From NCBI GenBank assembly GCA_011037195.1, contig JAAEAF010000276.1, positions 1 to 64,000 of the forward strand: a stretch of DNA of 64,000 nt, read 5' to 3'. Below are positions 21,375-32,400 of this stretch, in pieces (position 1 is the stretch's first letter; each line of letters starts with the position of its first letter). Origin of the DNA: Triatoma infestans (taxonomy: Eukaryota; Arthropoda; Insecta; Hemiptera; Reduviidae). The position numbers and the translations under genes were made by a program. The notes below the pieces were generated by a model. It was not told the DNA's origin. It saw only the letters and a program-made list of their open reading frames with translations, and made no database searches.

Positions 21375-22125
21375 GAACTAACCCCGTAAAATTCCGCAGA
21401 ACTATATAAAACCAATTCTTCTCGCGAAACTGTTTCAAATATATAAAGGGTCAGATTTGTATCTGCGCACTCACCATTCCAAGTTCAAAGAAAATCGCAC
21501 TTCCGGATTAACCGATTTTCTTTAAAATTATCAGAGACATTTTCCGTGGTAGCCTGCTTCATTTTGTGGTCATCGACCGGTTTCGGGCGTTCGCCCATCT
21601 TCAGGATGCGTTCTTCAGACAGTGTGCCAACACAGACTCGTACAGAGACTTAGTTTCACACTAACTGAGGTGTTTTTTAAATACTCCTCAGTATTTACGA
21701 GAAGTACGAGTATTTAAAAAACACCTCAGTTAGTGTGAAGTCTCTGTACGAGTCTGTGTTGTCACACTGTCTAAAAAACGCATCCTGAAGAGGGGCGAAC
21801 GCCCGAAACCGGTCGACGACCACAAAATGAAGCAGGCTACCACGGAAAATGTCTCTGATGCTTTCCAGCTCTGCGGAACCAGCCACCACAACAAATTCTT
21901 TAAAATTATTTTACTAATTCTTGGTAACGTAAAGTAATATTATCAATGTGATACAACCACATACATAGTTAGTGATGTGGTACTTTAGAGAAAAGCTTAA
22001 AACCCTAATGTTCCTCCAGAATTCTTCCCCCCCCCCCCCCAAAAAAAACAATTTTCCCCGGCAAAATATTACAAATAAATTTGGATAGAATTATTTAAGT
22101 AGATAGTATACTAAGTTTAAAGAAA
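21375..22125 (+). repeat. Rep-A copy interrupted by a Penelope-like insertion and a LINE tail
   Basis: Rep-A sequence runs 21375-21531, is broken by the element at 21532-21895, resumes at 21896, and is broken again after 22125 by the LINE tail; it resumes at 22733. The landmarks on either side join correctly when the insertions and one copy of each duplication are removed. The nesting therefore dates Rep-A as older than both insertions. Confidence 0.8.
21532..21895. mobile_element. Penelope-like fold-back element with hammerhead-like cores
   Basis: A 14-base target-site duplication (TTCTTTAAAATTAT at 21518-21531 and 21896-21909) frames a 364-base near-palindrome. Its left arm (about 21532-21690) and right arm (about 21710-21870) are inverted copies. 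On the minus strand at about 21577-21611 and the plus strand at about 21783-21817 is the core CTGAAGA, a GGGC-GAAC-GCCC stem-loop, GAAA and CCGGTC, preceded by GCATC and followed by GATG/GACG, which can form the first helix. This matches minimal hammerhead ribozymes of Penelope-like elements. It has no coding capacity left. Confidence 0.75.
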
Positions 22126-22732
22126 CGGCTGGTATGGGTGCCGGGACACAAGGGGATAAAAGGCAATGAACTAGCCGACCAACTGACCAGGAATGGAGCG
22201 AATACTCCTTTCTGTGGGCCGCAACCGGTTCTGGGAATAGCCAAAAGTATGGCGAGTGCGTCTCTGAGAGAATGGACTCGGAGAGATCATAATCGTCACT
22301 GGAGGCTAAGTACTGGGGAAAAACACGGCAAAATGGTCATGCCAGAGCTGTGTAAAAGAAGAACCAGAGAGACCCTGGGTTTAAGCAGGTATCAGATTTG
22401 TTTACAGGGCATGGTAGGTTCAAGAAACATCTGCACAAGATGGGATTGGTTGATTCGGAGTCCTTGTGTAGATTGTGTCAGGAGGAGTAGGAGACGGTCT
22501 GTTGTTTGATTGCGTCGCAATCGGTAGATTGCGGTACGAGATCTTCGGCACGTTGAGATCGGAGGAAATCGTACTGCAAGAAAGACTGGTGGGGAAGGTC
22601 CTGGACCTCATGAAGAAGAGTGGATTCCTTCTACTACGTATTGAGAGGTTGGCACAATAAGCCTCAATGGGTAGGCTGCAGTGCCTGGGTTGTTTGAGTC
22701 CCCCCCCCCCCTGTGTTATTCTAATTCTAATT
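22126..22732 (+). pseudogene. 5'-truncated non-LTR retrotransposon: RNase H end and zinc-knuckle tail
   Basis: The insertion is bounded by a 15-base target-site duplication (CTAAGTTTAAAGAAA at 22111-22125 and 22733-22747). It starts inside the RNase H domain (VPGHKGIKGNELADQL, containing the HxGxxGNExAD motif) and runs to a cysteine cluster read in another frame (KHLHKMGLVDSESLCRLCQE). At least one frameshift and several stops disable it. The 3' end is a poly-C run and three copies of TTCTAA-like sequence, a simple-repeat tail seen in I- and R1-like LINEs. Only about 607 bases were copied, typical of truncation during target-primed reverse transcription. Confidence 0.88.
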
Positions 22733-23050
22733 CTAAGTTTAAAGAAAAATCTTTCGAGCTATTTTCAAGAAAAATCACGGAAAACAATAGAAAAAAATAA
22801 ATTCTAGTCAATAAACAATGTTTCCGGTTGATGGATTATGTTCCCGAAACCTTATTGTCAAATGCAAATGCTAAACGGTAATGCTTATGTTTGAGCTTCC
22901 TGAGATATATTTGCTAAAAACCATTTTTTTCATATACTCAATAGACCTTATAACATGCATTTCCTGTGATATACTCAATTAGTTGAAAAATCTGAGCCGA
23001 TTGCAGCAATCTCCCTTACTGGTACAGTACAGTACAGTACAGTACAGTAA
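22733..23050 (+). repeat. Rep-A continuation and 5-bp microsatellite
   Basis: Rep-A resumes with TAAGTTTAAAGAAAAATC and runs through TTTCCGGTTGATGGATTATG. The end expands into about six ACAGT units (23022-23049) where other copies have a single variant of the terminal CTTACT..GTAAGAG sequence. Confidence 0.7.
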
Positions 23051-23389
23051 AGCAAAAAGAAAAAATGTAATCTAAGTAATGATGTTAATTAAAATAATAC
23101 TTTTTTGGCGCCAATTAGTGTTTTGGCTAAAGCATATAAAAAGAAATAATTGCATTTTAAGTTTGTAGGGTTGAGCCGCCTAGATCCAAGAATCTGGATA
23201 TTATGTTCGATAACAAAGGTTTACTTTCCTCATTGTTTTTGTTTAAAATAAAAGAATAGAGTGTAGAGTAGCTAATATACTATCGTTTTAAATTTAGACC
23301 CATTCGACTTGTCATAGAGAGAAGTCCATTTAAGGCGGACCTATAGCGTAAGCCGTAGTACTGAAGTAATACAGTAAAGTTACTTTATT

Positions 23390-23490
23390 TTTTTTTTCTT
23401 TTAATAAGCGACATGACTCAAGCTTAGGATTCTTCCTTTCACAATGGGCGCTGCTCCACTGAACCACCATTCCTCCCTAGCCTGTTTGCA
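23390..23490 (-). mobile_element. Possible degenerate tRNA-headed SINE
   Basis: On the minus strand GGTGGTTCAGTGGAGCAGCG resembles tRNA box A and GCTTGAGTC a weak box B. No body or tail matching the other families is clear. Confidence 0.3.
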
Positions 23491-25469
23491 CTAATTGACA
23501 CGTTTGCATTTCTTCTTCGTTGCAAAACCAACTCTCTCTTCCCATCCATCCATCTGAGGATGGGACATGCCTCTTCATAGACAGTAATGAATTATAAATG
23601 TTAAAAAAATCTGTACATACAGTTATGGCTCAAAAATCCTCTGCCCCGCCCCTCTTGCAAATTATGTGTCCCTAATTAGAGCGTTAAACACTTGCCCCTA
23701 GCCCATAACTCTTCTGCACTCAACTAACATCTTATTATATAATATGTTAGCAATTAAATGTTTTATTTAACCCTTCTTTTTATTTTTCACATAAATTTAA
23801 TTTCTGTTTAAAAAAAAATAAAAACTTTTTTCTTAAAATAGTTTCTTCCGTTTAGTTATTGTACAGAAATTCTATAAGTAGTTAACCTTTAGAATATCTT
23901 CATGCTTTAAGTCTAATATCTTCATTCATATTTAAAAAGGTAATGAATAGGCTTTCCTTTTTTTCAATTTTATTTAATTATTTTAATTATATTGAGTAAT
24001 TAATTTAATATGAACGAAAAAGTAGTAGTATAGCATAAAATATTCAGCCAATAAATGTGTAGCCAAGTTTAGTTGGAAATGATCATACTAGCGCATTCTA
24101 GTGTTTTACGGTTAAACTAATATTGAACTCACCCTACTAGAACAAACTTCTTTCTGAACAATTATTGTAATTTTACAAAATAATAATAAAACAGTAGACG
24201 AAATAAATAATATTACATTATACAACATTGAACATAAACTAATTTAAAGCAATAACTTGAGCAATACATTAATTTTAAACTTCTCAATTCTAACAAAAAT
24301 AATGAATAATTTTGTCATTTTAGTAGAAATAAGAAAAAGAAAAAAAAAGACGTTTAAAAATACTTAAATGACTTTTTCCTACTGCAATTTACATCATTTA
24401 ATTAACAAATTTTCTTCAAACTTGAAGTTTTTACTTATTGTTCAGTGATTTCAATATTATATAAGTAAGATAACTTAAGCTATAAATAAAGATGTGTGGC
24501 GACTTAAACAACTATTATAAACAAAGATATGTGGACCATTCTAGATGCACAGAAGCCGTTCTTGAAAACTTGGAATCCTATTTGCACAAATCAGTGGCGG
24601 CTACTGGTATTCGCGACTGCGCGACTGAACCCCCAGCTATTTGAAAAAAATAAAAAATAAAATAAAAAGTAACAAATTATCATATGTTTATTACTTTCTC
24701 TTATCTTTATTTCATATTTCAATTACAAAAAATATTTTCATTTTACTTTATATTAGTTTCAAACCTTAGTCACAGTAAAAATAGTATATATTGCCTATCA
24801 AATTTCAATCAAATCCATGTAAAAATAATAAAATAATGAATGAATGATGTGAAAAAAATAATTTGTTTGTTTCTGTTTCTGTTCTGATTTTCTGTTTTCG
24901 ATAGCTGGATCGGGAATTTCAGTATTTTATTTAAAGTGAAACACCATCGACTTCCCAGTAGTAATCTTTAATTTCGCTTTTAACATTCTGCTGTAAATAT
25001 ACGAGTATAAGCCTAGGATTCTTAAAAACTATGTGTTTATTATAGAAAAGGTTATAAACCAGGCAAAACCATCGCCTAAATTCTTCGTTCTAATCAAGAA
25101 AAAGGAAATGATACAATTATTGAAACTCTTGTTTTTGACTAAATGTCCGTTTCCACTGTACGTTTTTATTTTTCTAGATTTCCACTGACGAGTTAGTCCG
25201 ATTTAAGTTTAGCTAGGGGGTGAGTGAACACACGTTGAGATTGTTCAGTTAGAGAACTCTCTCTCATTCTATTTGTCTGACCAAAGAAAAACTACAAGTA
25301 CCAACCTGCCAGCCCATTTCGTATTTAAGATATTCAGTTAACACACATACACAAGCACACAAACTAATTGATAATTTTTTTTTTTTTGTACCCAGGGAAT
25401 CTCAAAGTATGTTTTCCCAGTGAATACTCAATTTCGAAAATTTGATACTTCCGTAAGAAAAAGTTGATA

Positions 25470-26010
25470 TGTTTTTAAAAAATAGTCTGTTTGTGCATAT
25501 ATGTGTGTATATAATCTTGGCATTCCATTTAATAGGTACCATCACAGCATATAACGTGAAAGTTTCGGTCAAAATCCACGACCGGTAATACGACTTTACA
25601 GAATGTTTTTTTTTCTTTCAGTTTTTCCCGGAAACGGCTCCAATGAGTTTCTTCAAACTTCATATACTAACTACATACATAACTACATACATACCTACTA
25701 CATAACTACATACATACCTACTACATAACTACATACATACCTACTACATAACTACATGCATACCTACTACATAACTACATACATACCTACTACATAACTA
25801 CATACATACCTACTACATAACTACATACATACCTACTACATAACTACATACAGAAATATCGTTTTTATTTGAATTATTTTCCCGGGAAAATTGATTTTTT
25901 TGTGGGGTTGCGGTGGAACAGTTGCGCGAGGCTATCTTCTAAAGTACCACTTTCAGGGCAATATACAGTACTGCCACCGCTATTAATAAAATATATACTA
26001 TTAGAAACAT
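25470..26010 (-). repeat. Rep-A copy, reverse orientation, split by a minisatellite
   Basis: Minus-strand landmarks (GTGGTACTTT..TATATTGC, TTTTCCCGGGAAAATAATTC, ATGAAGTTTGAAGAAACTC, CTGAAAGAAAAAAAAACATTC, CCGGTCGTGGATTTTGACC) are in family order. The block is split at the position where the consensus has GTAGTTAGTATA by the tandem array at 25664-25853. Confidence 0.7.
25664..25853 (+). repeat. 23-bp minisatellite (about 7 units)
   Basis: The unit CTACTACATAACTACATACATAC is repeated almost perfectly; one unit carries CATGCATAC. The array sits inside a reverse Rep-A copy, and its unit is an elaboration of the Rep-A string ACTAACTACATA, so it appears to have grown from the host element by slippage. 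Confidence 0.9.
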
Positions 26011-26789
26011 TGCATTATTAAAAGTAATGGCCCACATACTTCTTCAGGAGTGCCAGAGATTTTTTGTGAACCCAAGCTGTGGGATCTAATCAAATATTTT
26101 TCGTTTTAGAAAAAATATCTCTTTTTCAAAGTAAATAAACATTTCTACTTGTAAAAATTCTATTTTAGAACCTTTTTCTAGAAATATTTTCAGATTATTA
26201 AAGTTAAGATTATTCAAGGGCTATCATGAACAACATAATAAATATTTTAACTTAAACCATTTTCATATTGCCCGGTCAATTTATACTTAACTGCTATCCA
26301 GGTGCAACTTTGTAAACTTTCATTCTATTCATGAGGTTTGTTTATTACAACGGGTTGCCAAGCAAAGAAGAATTACGTATAATTAGCCTTGCCTTTTAAT
26401 TAACCAATGCTTTTTTTTTTTTTTTTTTTTTTGAGAAAATTATTGAGCATAATTATTGATAATTATTGAATACCACCACTCTCAGTATCGACGAGAAGCC
26501 ATGGTCCAGGTTTCAACTGGTTGCAAATATCAGAGATCCTTCTTCGTTTGCTTTAAGAAACAGGGAATTTTCTTGTAAACAAACGAAAACTGTACTTAAC
26601 CATGTTACAGATTATCTTTAAAAAAATTCAATGTAATTATTACAAGGCAAGAAAGAACATTTGATTACAATTGAAATGGATTTTCTTAAGGGTACTCATT
26701 CAAATGTTCACTACTATAATTTTTTTATTTTTTTTTCTTCTAAAGATTATTAATGAACTTATTTGTTTATTTTTTTCTGTTTTTCACAG

Positions 26790-26934
26790 GGAATTCTATT
26801 ATATACAAATGGAGAAATATGCAAGACAAGCGGTGAGTGAAGGTGTTAAGTCGTGCGAAGACTTACATGTAAGCGGAGACTGCGAGATATACCGTGTCTT
26901 GAATCTCCACTATAACCGCAACAACCACATTGAG
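26790..26934 (+). CDS. pros: Prospero exon 3, end of homeodomain and start of Prospero domain (residues 1025-1073)
   Basis: Acceptor TTTTTCACAG|G at 26789/26790. The first base completes Arg1025. Then [20 protein letters not shown] and the end [13 protein letters not shown] are nearly identical to Prospero/Prox proteins. The Prospero domain packs against the homeodomain to form one homeo-Prospero unit for DNA binding and for masking the nuclear export region. It ends in phase 0 before GTATGG. Residues [14 protein letters not shown] form the variable middle helix. An apparent in-frame Met upstream at 26671 is intronic. Confidence 0.97.
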
Positions 26935-28603
26935 GTATGGAATTCAAAGGTGCGGCCCGCGGCACTACTAAACAAGTTTTATTCAATCTATTTAAAAATA
27001 TATTTATATGTATTTAAAATTAAATCAATTTCTAGGTAAGCGGGCGAAAGAAATCGAAAAAAATAAAGTTTTCTGGGCGGGGATCTTGTGAAATCTGTAT
27101 AAAATTCAGGGGAAATTTTCAAATTATAATTTTTTAGGGGAGCGTATCCAACCTACGGTGATCATTAAAGCCTCAAATGTGTTATATTTATATCAACGAT
27201 TCCTGGCTATTATAGTCGGAATCTATTCCAACACCTATCAATTACCAGTTTATGTTTTTACTTTTTTATTTAGCAACCTAAAAAAAATGTCACACTAGTG
27301 ACGTGTTTCTAAAATAATTGATCTCTGGAGATCAATGTAAAAATTTTCGCCAGTAGAAAGTGACTGAATATTCCTCTTCAGAGAAGTATGAATCACGGCA
27401 AGGATAGGACAATAGGACCTATCATTTTTTATAAGCCAGTTAAAGCATTTCTGCCATTTTATAGCGAGCAGCCAATGAATGATGAGCTCTTAGGAAGATT
27501 TTAAGAAAGGCAGTCCAGCGCTTGCCCTCGGAAACAAGGAGCTTTAGTTTGCTAGCGACCTTGACAATTCTCTTAACGCTCGGTTATGAGATAGCCAAAT
27601 CAGGCTGGAATAGGCCAGCTCCGATCCCCTCCAGGCTTGTTCATTTCCATAAATTCCCCAATGGGCTAGAACCTACTGCATAACACTTCCTTAAGAGATA
27701 GCCGCTAGCTTTTTCCGCATATGTAAACTTTGCGATTGTCTAAATTCTTGCTAGAAACAACCACGCTTAAGACGGCCTTTGAATCGGATAATATTATAAA
27801 TTTACTGTTATCAAAATCCGATATATTATCCAGGGAAAGTTCAATAGCAGCGATCTCTCCCTCAAAATTTGTAGTCAACCGCTCTACAACTTTGGAATTG
27901 GTTGGAGTAAACACCAGTTCCTCCATCTCTACAAGCTCCTATGGCAGATCCGTCTGTATACAACTGAACCCATTCCGATTTCACGATATCTCTCAGCAAA
28001 TGTATAGGTTGCAACTTCTACTTTTCATATTTGTTTAATTTTCTTGGAATGTTGAACATATTTCTGAATATTGTCGTTGTAGTTTGAGATGCGTTCTCAT
28101 TATTAGGGATCAGCAACGTCTATTAGTACAGTTTTGTTTTCATTTCTAAGAAATATTTGTTATTTTGATGCACTAAGCACCGTACGTAGTATACGTAAAT
28201 TAACAAGTTAGATTCTGAGAGAGCATTTCTACGGGAACTACGGATAAAGAATTTAGAAAAAAATAAATATTAGTATTAATATACATCCACTCCATTAAGT
28301 TTATTTCTTATTCATGTTTCTACTCTTTTTATGATAATTGTAATAGCTGTAAAAAAAAAAAATGGTAAAATGCTTTCAAAGTTTCTGGTTCAGTTACCAC
28401 ACTCTCATACTCTTCGTGGACAGTGCTGATCTCTATTGTGTAAAAATCCAACTGTATTGTTGCGGCTGAAGTAAACTTCCAATTATTTGTAAACGTTTAT
28501 TAATTATTCATTTAATAAGTTCTTATTGGATAATTCATTTGTTTTAAAATATTAATTTATTGAATAAATTTTGAAAATTTAATAGAATAATTGTAATTTT
28601 CAG
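26935..28603 (+). other. pros: pros intron 3 (about 1.7 kb)
   Basis: GTATGG donor at 26935 and TGTAATTTTCAG acceptor ending at 28603. It contains the antisense LINE fragment at 27480-27995. The rest (26935-27480 and 28000-28600) is AT-rich with no gene seen. Confidence 0.93.
27480..27995 (-). pseudogene. Antisense LINE RNase H relic in pros intron 3
   Basis: Reading down the minus strand: YTDGSAIGACRDGGTGVYS (first RNase H aspartate motif, about 27955-27900), then after a frameshift FEGEIAAIELSLDNI and IILSDSKAVLS (about 27860-27770), then AHWGIYGNEQA (HxGxxGNE motif, about 27670-27635). The order is that of an I/Jockey/R1-type RNase H domain. Frameshifts and loss of the rest of the polyprotein make it inactive. 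Confidence 0.82.
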
Positions 28604-28783
28604 GTCCCTCCAAATTTCCGATACGTTGTTGAGCAAACGTTAAAGGAGTTCTTCAAGGCGATACAGGGTGGCAAGGATACTGAACAATCCTGGAAAAAAT
28701 CTATATATAAGATTATATCACGATTAGATGATCCAGTGCCGGAATATTTTAAATCGCCCAATTTTTTAGAGCAGTTGGAATAG
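28604..28783 (+). CDS. pros: Prospero exon 4, C-terminal Prospero domain and stop (residues 1074-1132)
   Basis: The exon encodes [17 protein letters not shown], then [20 protein letters not shown] and the terminus SPNFLEQLE with TAG at 28781-28783. This is the invariant C-terminal end of insect Prospero. The exon is 59 codons plus stop, in phase 0. Summing exons gives 1132 residues by the U12 route (2919+155+145+177 coding bases) or 1146 by the U2 route. Confidence 0.97.
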   Translation, partial: VPPNFRYVVEQTLKEFFKAIQGGKDTEQSWKKSIYKIISRLDDPVPEYFKSPNFLEQLE

Positions 28784-31700
28784 GAAACGACAGCTAATAT
28801 TCGTACATCGTATACAAATCGCATCAATTGCTCGGCGAACAGGAGAACGCTGCATGATTCTTCAAATTTCTGTAAACTGTTTTCCTATAGGCGAGACAGA
28901 TTCTTTATTTTCCTACTTATTAAAAACTCACCAATTAAAAATCTTTAAATTACTTTAAAAAAAAAAAAAAAAAAAGTGACGGCATTCCGTCATTTTGTAC
29001 AAAGTGATGTGTATATTCCTAAAAATTAAAAAAAAAATTAAATTAAATTTTAAAAAAATACTTATAAAACACATTTTGAAAAGCTGTTTGTACATATGTT
29101 CTTAGTTGGGTGGCGAGGCAACGCAGAGTCAGGTAAAAAAATTGTATTTAAAAAAAAGAAGAAAAGTATGAAAAAAAAAGTCTATTTAATAGACAGTAAC
29201 CGTTGGTAGTGTTGTGGCCCCCACAGTCTGATCTAGTTAAAAAAAAAAAAAAAAAATTAAAGAAAACAAAATTAAATTAAAATATACGTAATTATTTTGT
29301 GAAAATTCCTATTTAATATTCGGATACTAACTACTCGCGTTAAACTTGCCACAATTCTATTATTTTGTTAAAAAATTAATTTTTTTAATAAAAAAAAAAA
29401 AACATTTATCTATATTCATTTAATTAATAAAAAATATAATATATATATATTATTTACAAAACGAAAACAAATGTTAGGATTATTGTATTTAATTTTTGCG
29501 TTATATCAAATCTTTAATATGGTATAAAAAATTTTATGGTATATAACAGATCAAGGAATTTTAAAGAGAAATAAAGAAAAATAATTTTTTTATTTATTTT
29601 ATTTTTTAGAATAAGTTCGTTAATAAGCATGTTTTCCATAGGAATATATGATCACATGATTATGTAATACATATATAATGGCATATATATATTTATATTT
29701 ATAGAGAGCTCTAACTCGTATATAAACATATATATGGAATATATGTGTTTGTTGGAAGAGATGAGAGATTAGTTAATTGTAGAAGTACGGCCGGAACAGG
29801 CTCTACCTGTCGTATTTCTTGCTGATTGTATTCCATAACGGTACACTAGTCCATTGATGAACACAAGACTGTTTTCATTTTTTTAATAATAATAAATAAT
29901 AAAATTTATAATACCAGCTTCCCCAATTTTTCGAAAAAATAAAAAAAAAAATAAAATAAAAAAAATGTTTCCTACTACTTAAATAAAGATAAATGAAGGC
30001 TGGGTCGACCGCGGCCACCAAACTACACCTCGCAATTTTTGGGGATCTCCTCTTTTTGTGTTCCTGAAGAAGGCTTAAAAAAATTAAAAATAAAAAAAAA
30101 TATTAGGGTAAAAAATTTTATTTTTTGAAGAGAAAATTTCCTGATTTTTTTCTGGAAGAAGAAAAAAAATTTCTTTTGAAAATAAATTAAAAAAAAAAAA
30201 AAATTAAAATTATATATTGAAATGAAATTGTGCAAAGACAATACTTTGAAAGCATTGATTGTTGGCCTTTATTCAAATTTTTCGGGGTTAATTTTATTTT
30301 GGGGGCGGAAATGTTTTATTGTAGACAAACTTAGATTTAGGCCTCATTAAGGGCTTCTATTATTATTCTTCTTCTTTAAAAAAAAAAAAAATACAATAAA
30401 GAAGAAAAACAAAAAAAAAAAAAAAGAACGAAGCCTTTAATGATATATCTAAATCTAGGGTGTTTTGAAATTTTCCTAGAATGGCCGCAGGCGGCCCACG
30501 CAGCTCCTGCAGACCTTTGTTGAGCCCAGTTCTCTAGTTTCTATTTGTTTAAAATATTTTAGCACATTTTGAAGCACTGTATTGTTTGTTTATTTTTAGT
30601 TTTTATTTTTAGATTATTTTATATTTTTTATTTAAAGTAAACCACATGATCTCACATATTTACCTTATATTTTAAGTTTTAAATACGACAATATAGCATT
30701 TTTCAATCAAATTAAAGCTTTTTTTTTTAGCCAATTAAACCCTTTTTTTTTTTCGAACTAAGTTAAACCATTTTTTTCAATCAACTTAATGTTTTTATTC
30801 TTTCAAACTAAACCTTTTTTTAAGTTATGTTTTGAAAAAATCGAAATAACATTTATTAAAATCAAAATCTGAGCACAATGAAACATCCGGTGTCAATTTA
30901 CTGTTTCAACACGTCCTCTAAAATTTTTCCATTTACGAATCTTCCTATTAAGAACCACTTAAAGTAGAATTTTGATAGTAAACTATAATTCAAAATTTTC
31001 ATTATTTAATCAAATTTTGGTTTTAATCAGTTGGATTTGGATTAGATCAAAACAAACTGGAAGTTATATAATTTCGAATTAGCAGTCCTTTAACGCCTGT
31101 GAAAAATATTAGAGAACATGCAAAAAACAGTCACAGTGTTATTGTGCTTACATTTAATTTATTATCTATTATTTTTGTAATTTCCATAATAAGTGTTATT
31201 TCTTTTTTTTTCCAACGATCAGCTGTTAACGTAAAAAGTTTTCATTTGACTAAAAAATGCTATATTATTAGTTTTCCTTTCTTTCTATTTAGTTTTGTTT
31301 ATTATGTTGTTATAATTGCGCAAGCTCCATTCCCAACTCTGTACGGTGTGGTGAGTACACTAGTCATAAAAATATACTATCTTTTTTACTTCAAACCAGT
31401 ACTTATTGTGTGTTTATTGTGTCATTTTTTATTTTAGTTTTTGCTAAAAAAAAAAACAAATTGTAATTTTAGTAGAAAGTAAAAAAATTAAATCTACAAA
31501 ATAAAAGGAAGATTTGTCAGAATTATCTTGCAATCACAACAAAGAATAAATTTAAAAAACAAAAAAAAAAATTAAAGAAAAATATATTCCTATTCCACTA
31601 GTTTTGTGATATTGATATTGATACATTGCTAATGTTTACATTAAGATAAATTTTAAAACAAAAAATAAAAAAAATTTTGATACCTGCATTTGATTAAAGC

Positions 31701-32400
31701 CTTTTTTATGTAAAAATAAAAAATTGTGTAGAGGCTTGCAAAAGAGTAAAATAAAAATAAAAAAAAATGAAAAAAGATATATATTAAAAAAAATAAAAAA
31801 ATAAAAAAAAGATTTGACGTTATTTTCGCACATTAAAACAAAGTTAACTCCTAGTGTCAAATTTGTGAATGTTTGTAAATTTTACAATTTAGCAAATATG
31901 AAAAAAAAATTATTGAATTCCTATTTAAATATTTCAAGAATTAGTGATGTAATAATTGTGTGCTCAGTTGTAATATGTATACATATTTTTAATATCCTAA
32001 ATTTTTTTTTTCTGTTTAATTATTTAATTTTTATTAATTTAAAAATATGTGCACATATGGGAGAAAATGATATATAAATGTTTATTGGTATGCATGTGGT
32101 CTATATGTTTTGTATGGTGAGCGTTATTGTATACTTTGTGCGTTTGTTACACACAAAGATCATTCAGTGAGCTCTATAGTGGACATATGTTTAAATGAAT
32201 GTACGGTCCACAGCTTGTTTTAGTTCATTTTTGTTTTCATTTCATTCATTATTATTATTTATTTATTGTTGGTATGAAAGAGTGAAGAGTGGTGTTTCGC
32301 GTGTGCTAACCTCGCAAATGTTCGCTGCGAAGTTTTTTTTAAAAAAAAAAGAAAAAAAAAGTAAAATAAAATATTTTGCGAGCTAAGAAATAAAAAGGGA
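28784..32400 (+). other. pros: Probable pros 3' UTR, AT-rich and homopolymer-rich
   Basis: This block follows the stop codon and lacks Rep-A, SINE and LINE sequence, unlike the introns. It is full of A- and T-runs (10-19 bases). Candidate poly(A) signals AATAAA occur at 29570, 29982 and 30395. A Pumilio-type UGUANAUA site is at 29089-29096 and a small stem-loop TGACGG-CATT-CCGTCA at 28977-28992. Open frames in it are Lys/Phe/Asn-rich noise. Where the transcript ends cannot be told from the sequence. Confidence 0.55.
30330..30460 (+). other. pros: Long imperfect hairpin in the likely pros 3' UTR
   Basis: CTTAGATTTAG..CATTAAGGGCTTC (30330-30356) can pair with GAAGCCTTTAATGATATATC..TAAATCTAGG (30430-30458). 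The interior TTCTTCTTCTTT (about 30365-30377) can pair with AAAGAAGAAAA (about 30398-30408). Together they would make an interrupted stem of roughly 40-50 pairs with an A-rich loop. It could be a structural localisation element, a small-RNA precursor or an old inverted repeat. Confidence 0.55.

Larger units (their letters stand above)
10687..26789 (+). other. pros: pros intron 2 (about 16.1 kb), repeat-rich
   Basis: GTAAAT donor at 10687 and TTTTTCACAG acceptor ending at 26789 are standard U2 sites. The intron splits the homeodomain near its end at the same place as in insect pros genes. It hosts most of the repeats in the window: Rep-A copies, two Penelope-like fold-backs, a 310-bp-arm inverted repeat, SINEs, a LINE tail and a 23-bp minisatellite. 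Stretches without recognised repeats (for example 10740-11160, 13400-14180, 16600-17000, 18450-19380 and 23050-25330) are AT-rich with no gene seen. Confidence 0.92.

Noticed and set aside
25664..25853. CRISPR-like repeat array
   Set aside because: The 23-base units are directly adjacent with no spacers, and the genome is eukaryotic; it is a minisatellite.
26671..26789. A 122-codon frame with Met at 26671 as a separate gene
   Set aside because: Its middle is pros exon 3 and both ends run through intron sequence past consensus splice sites.
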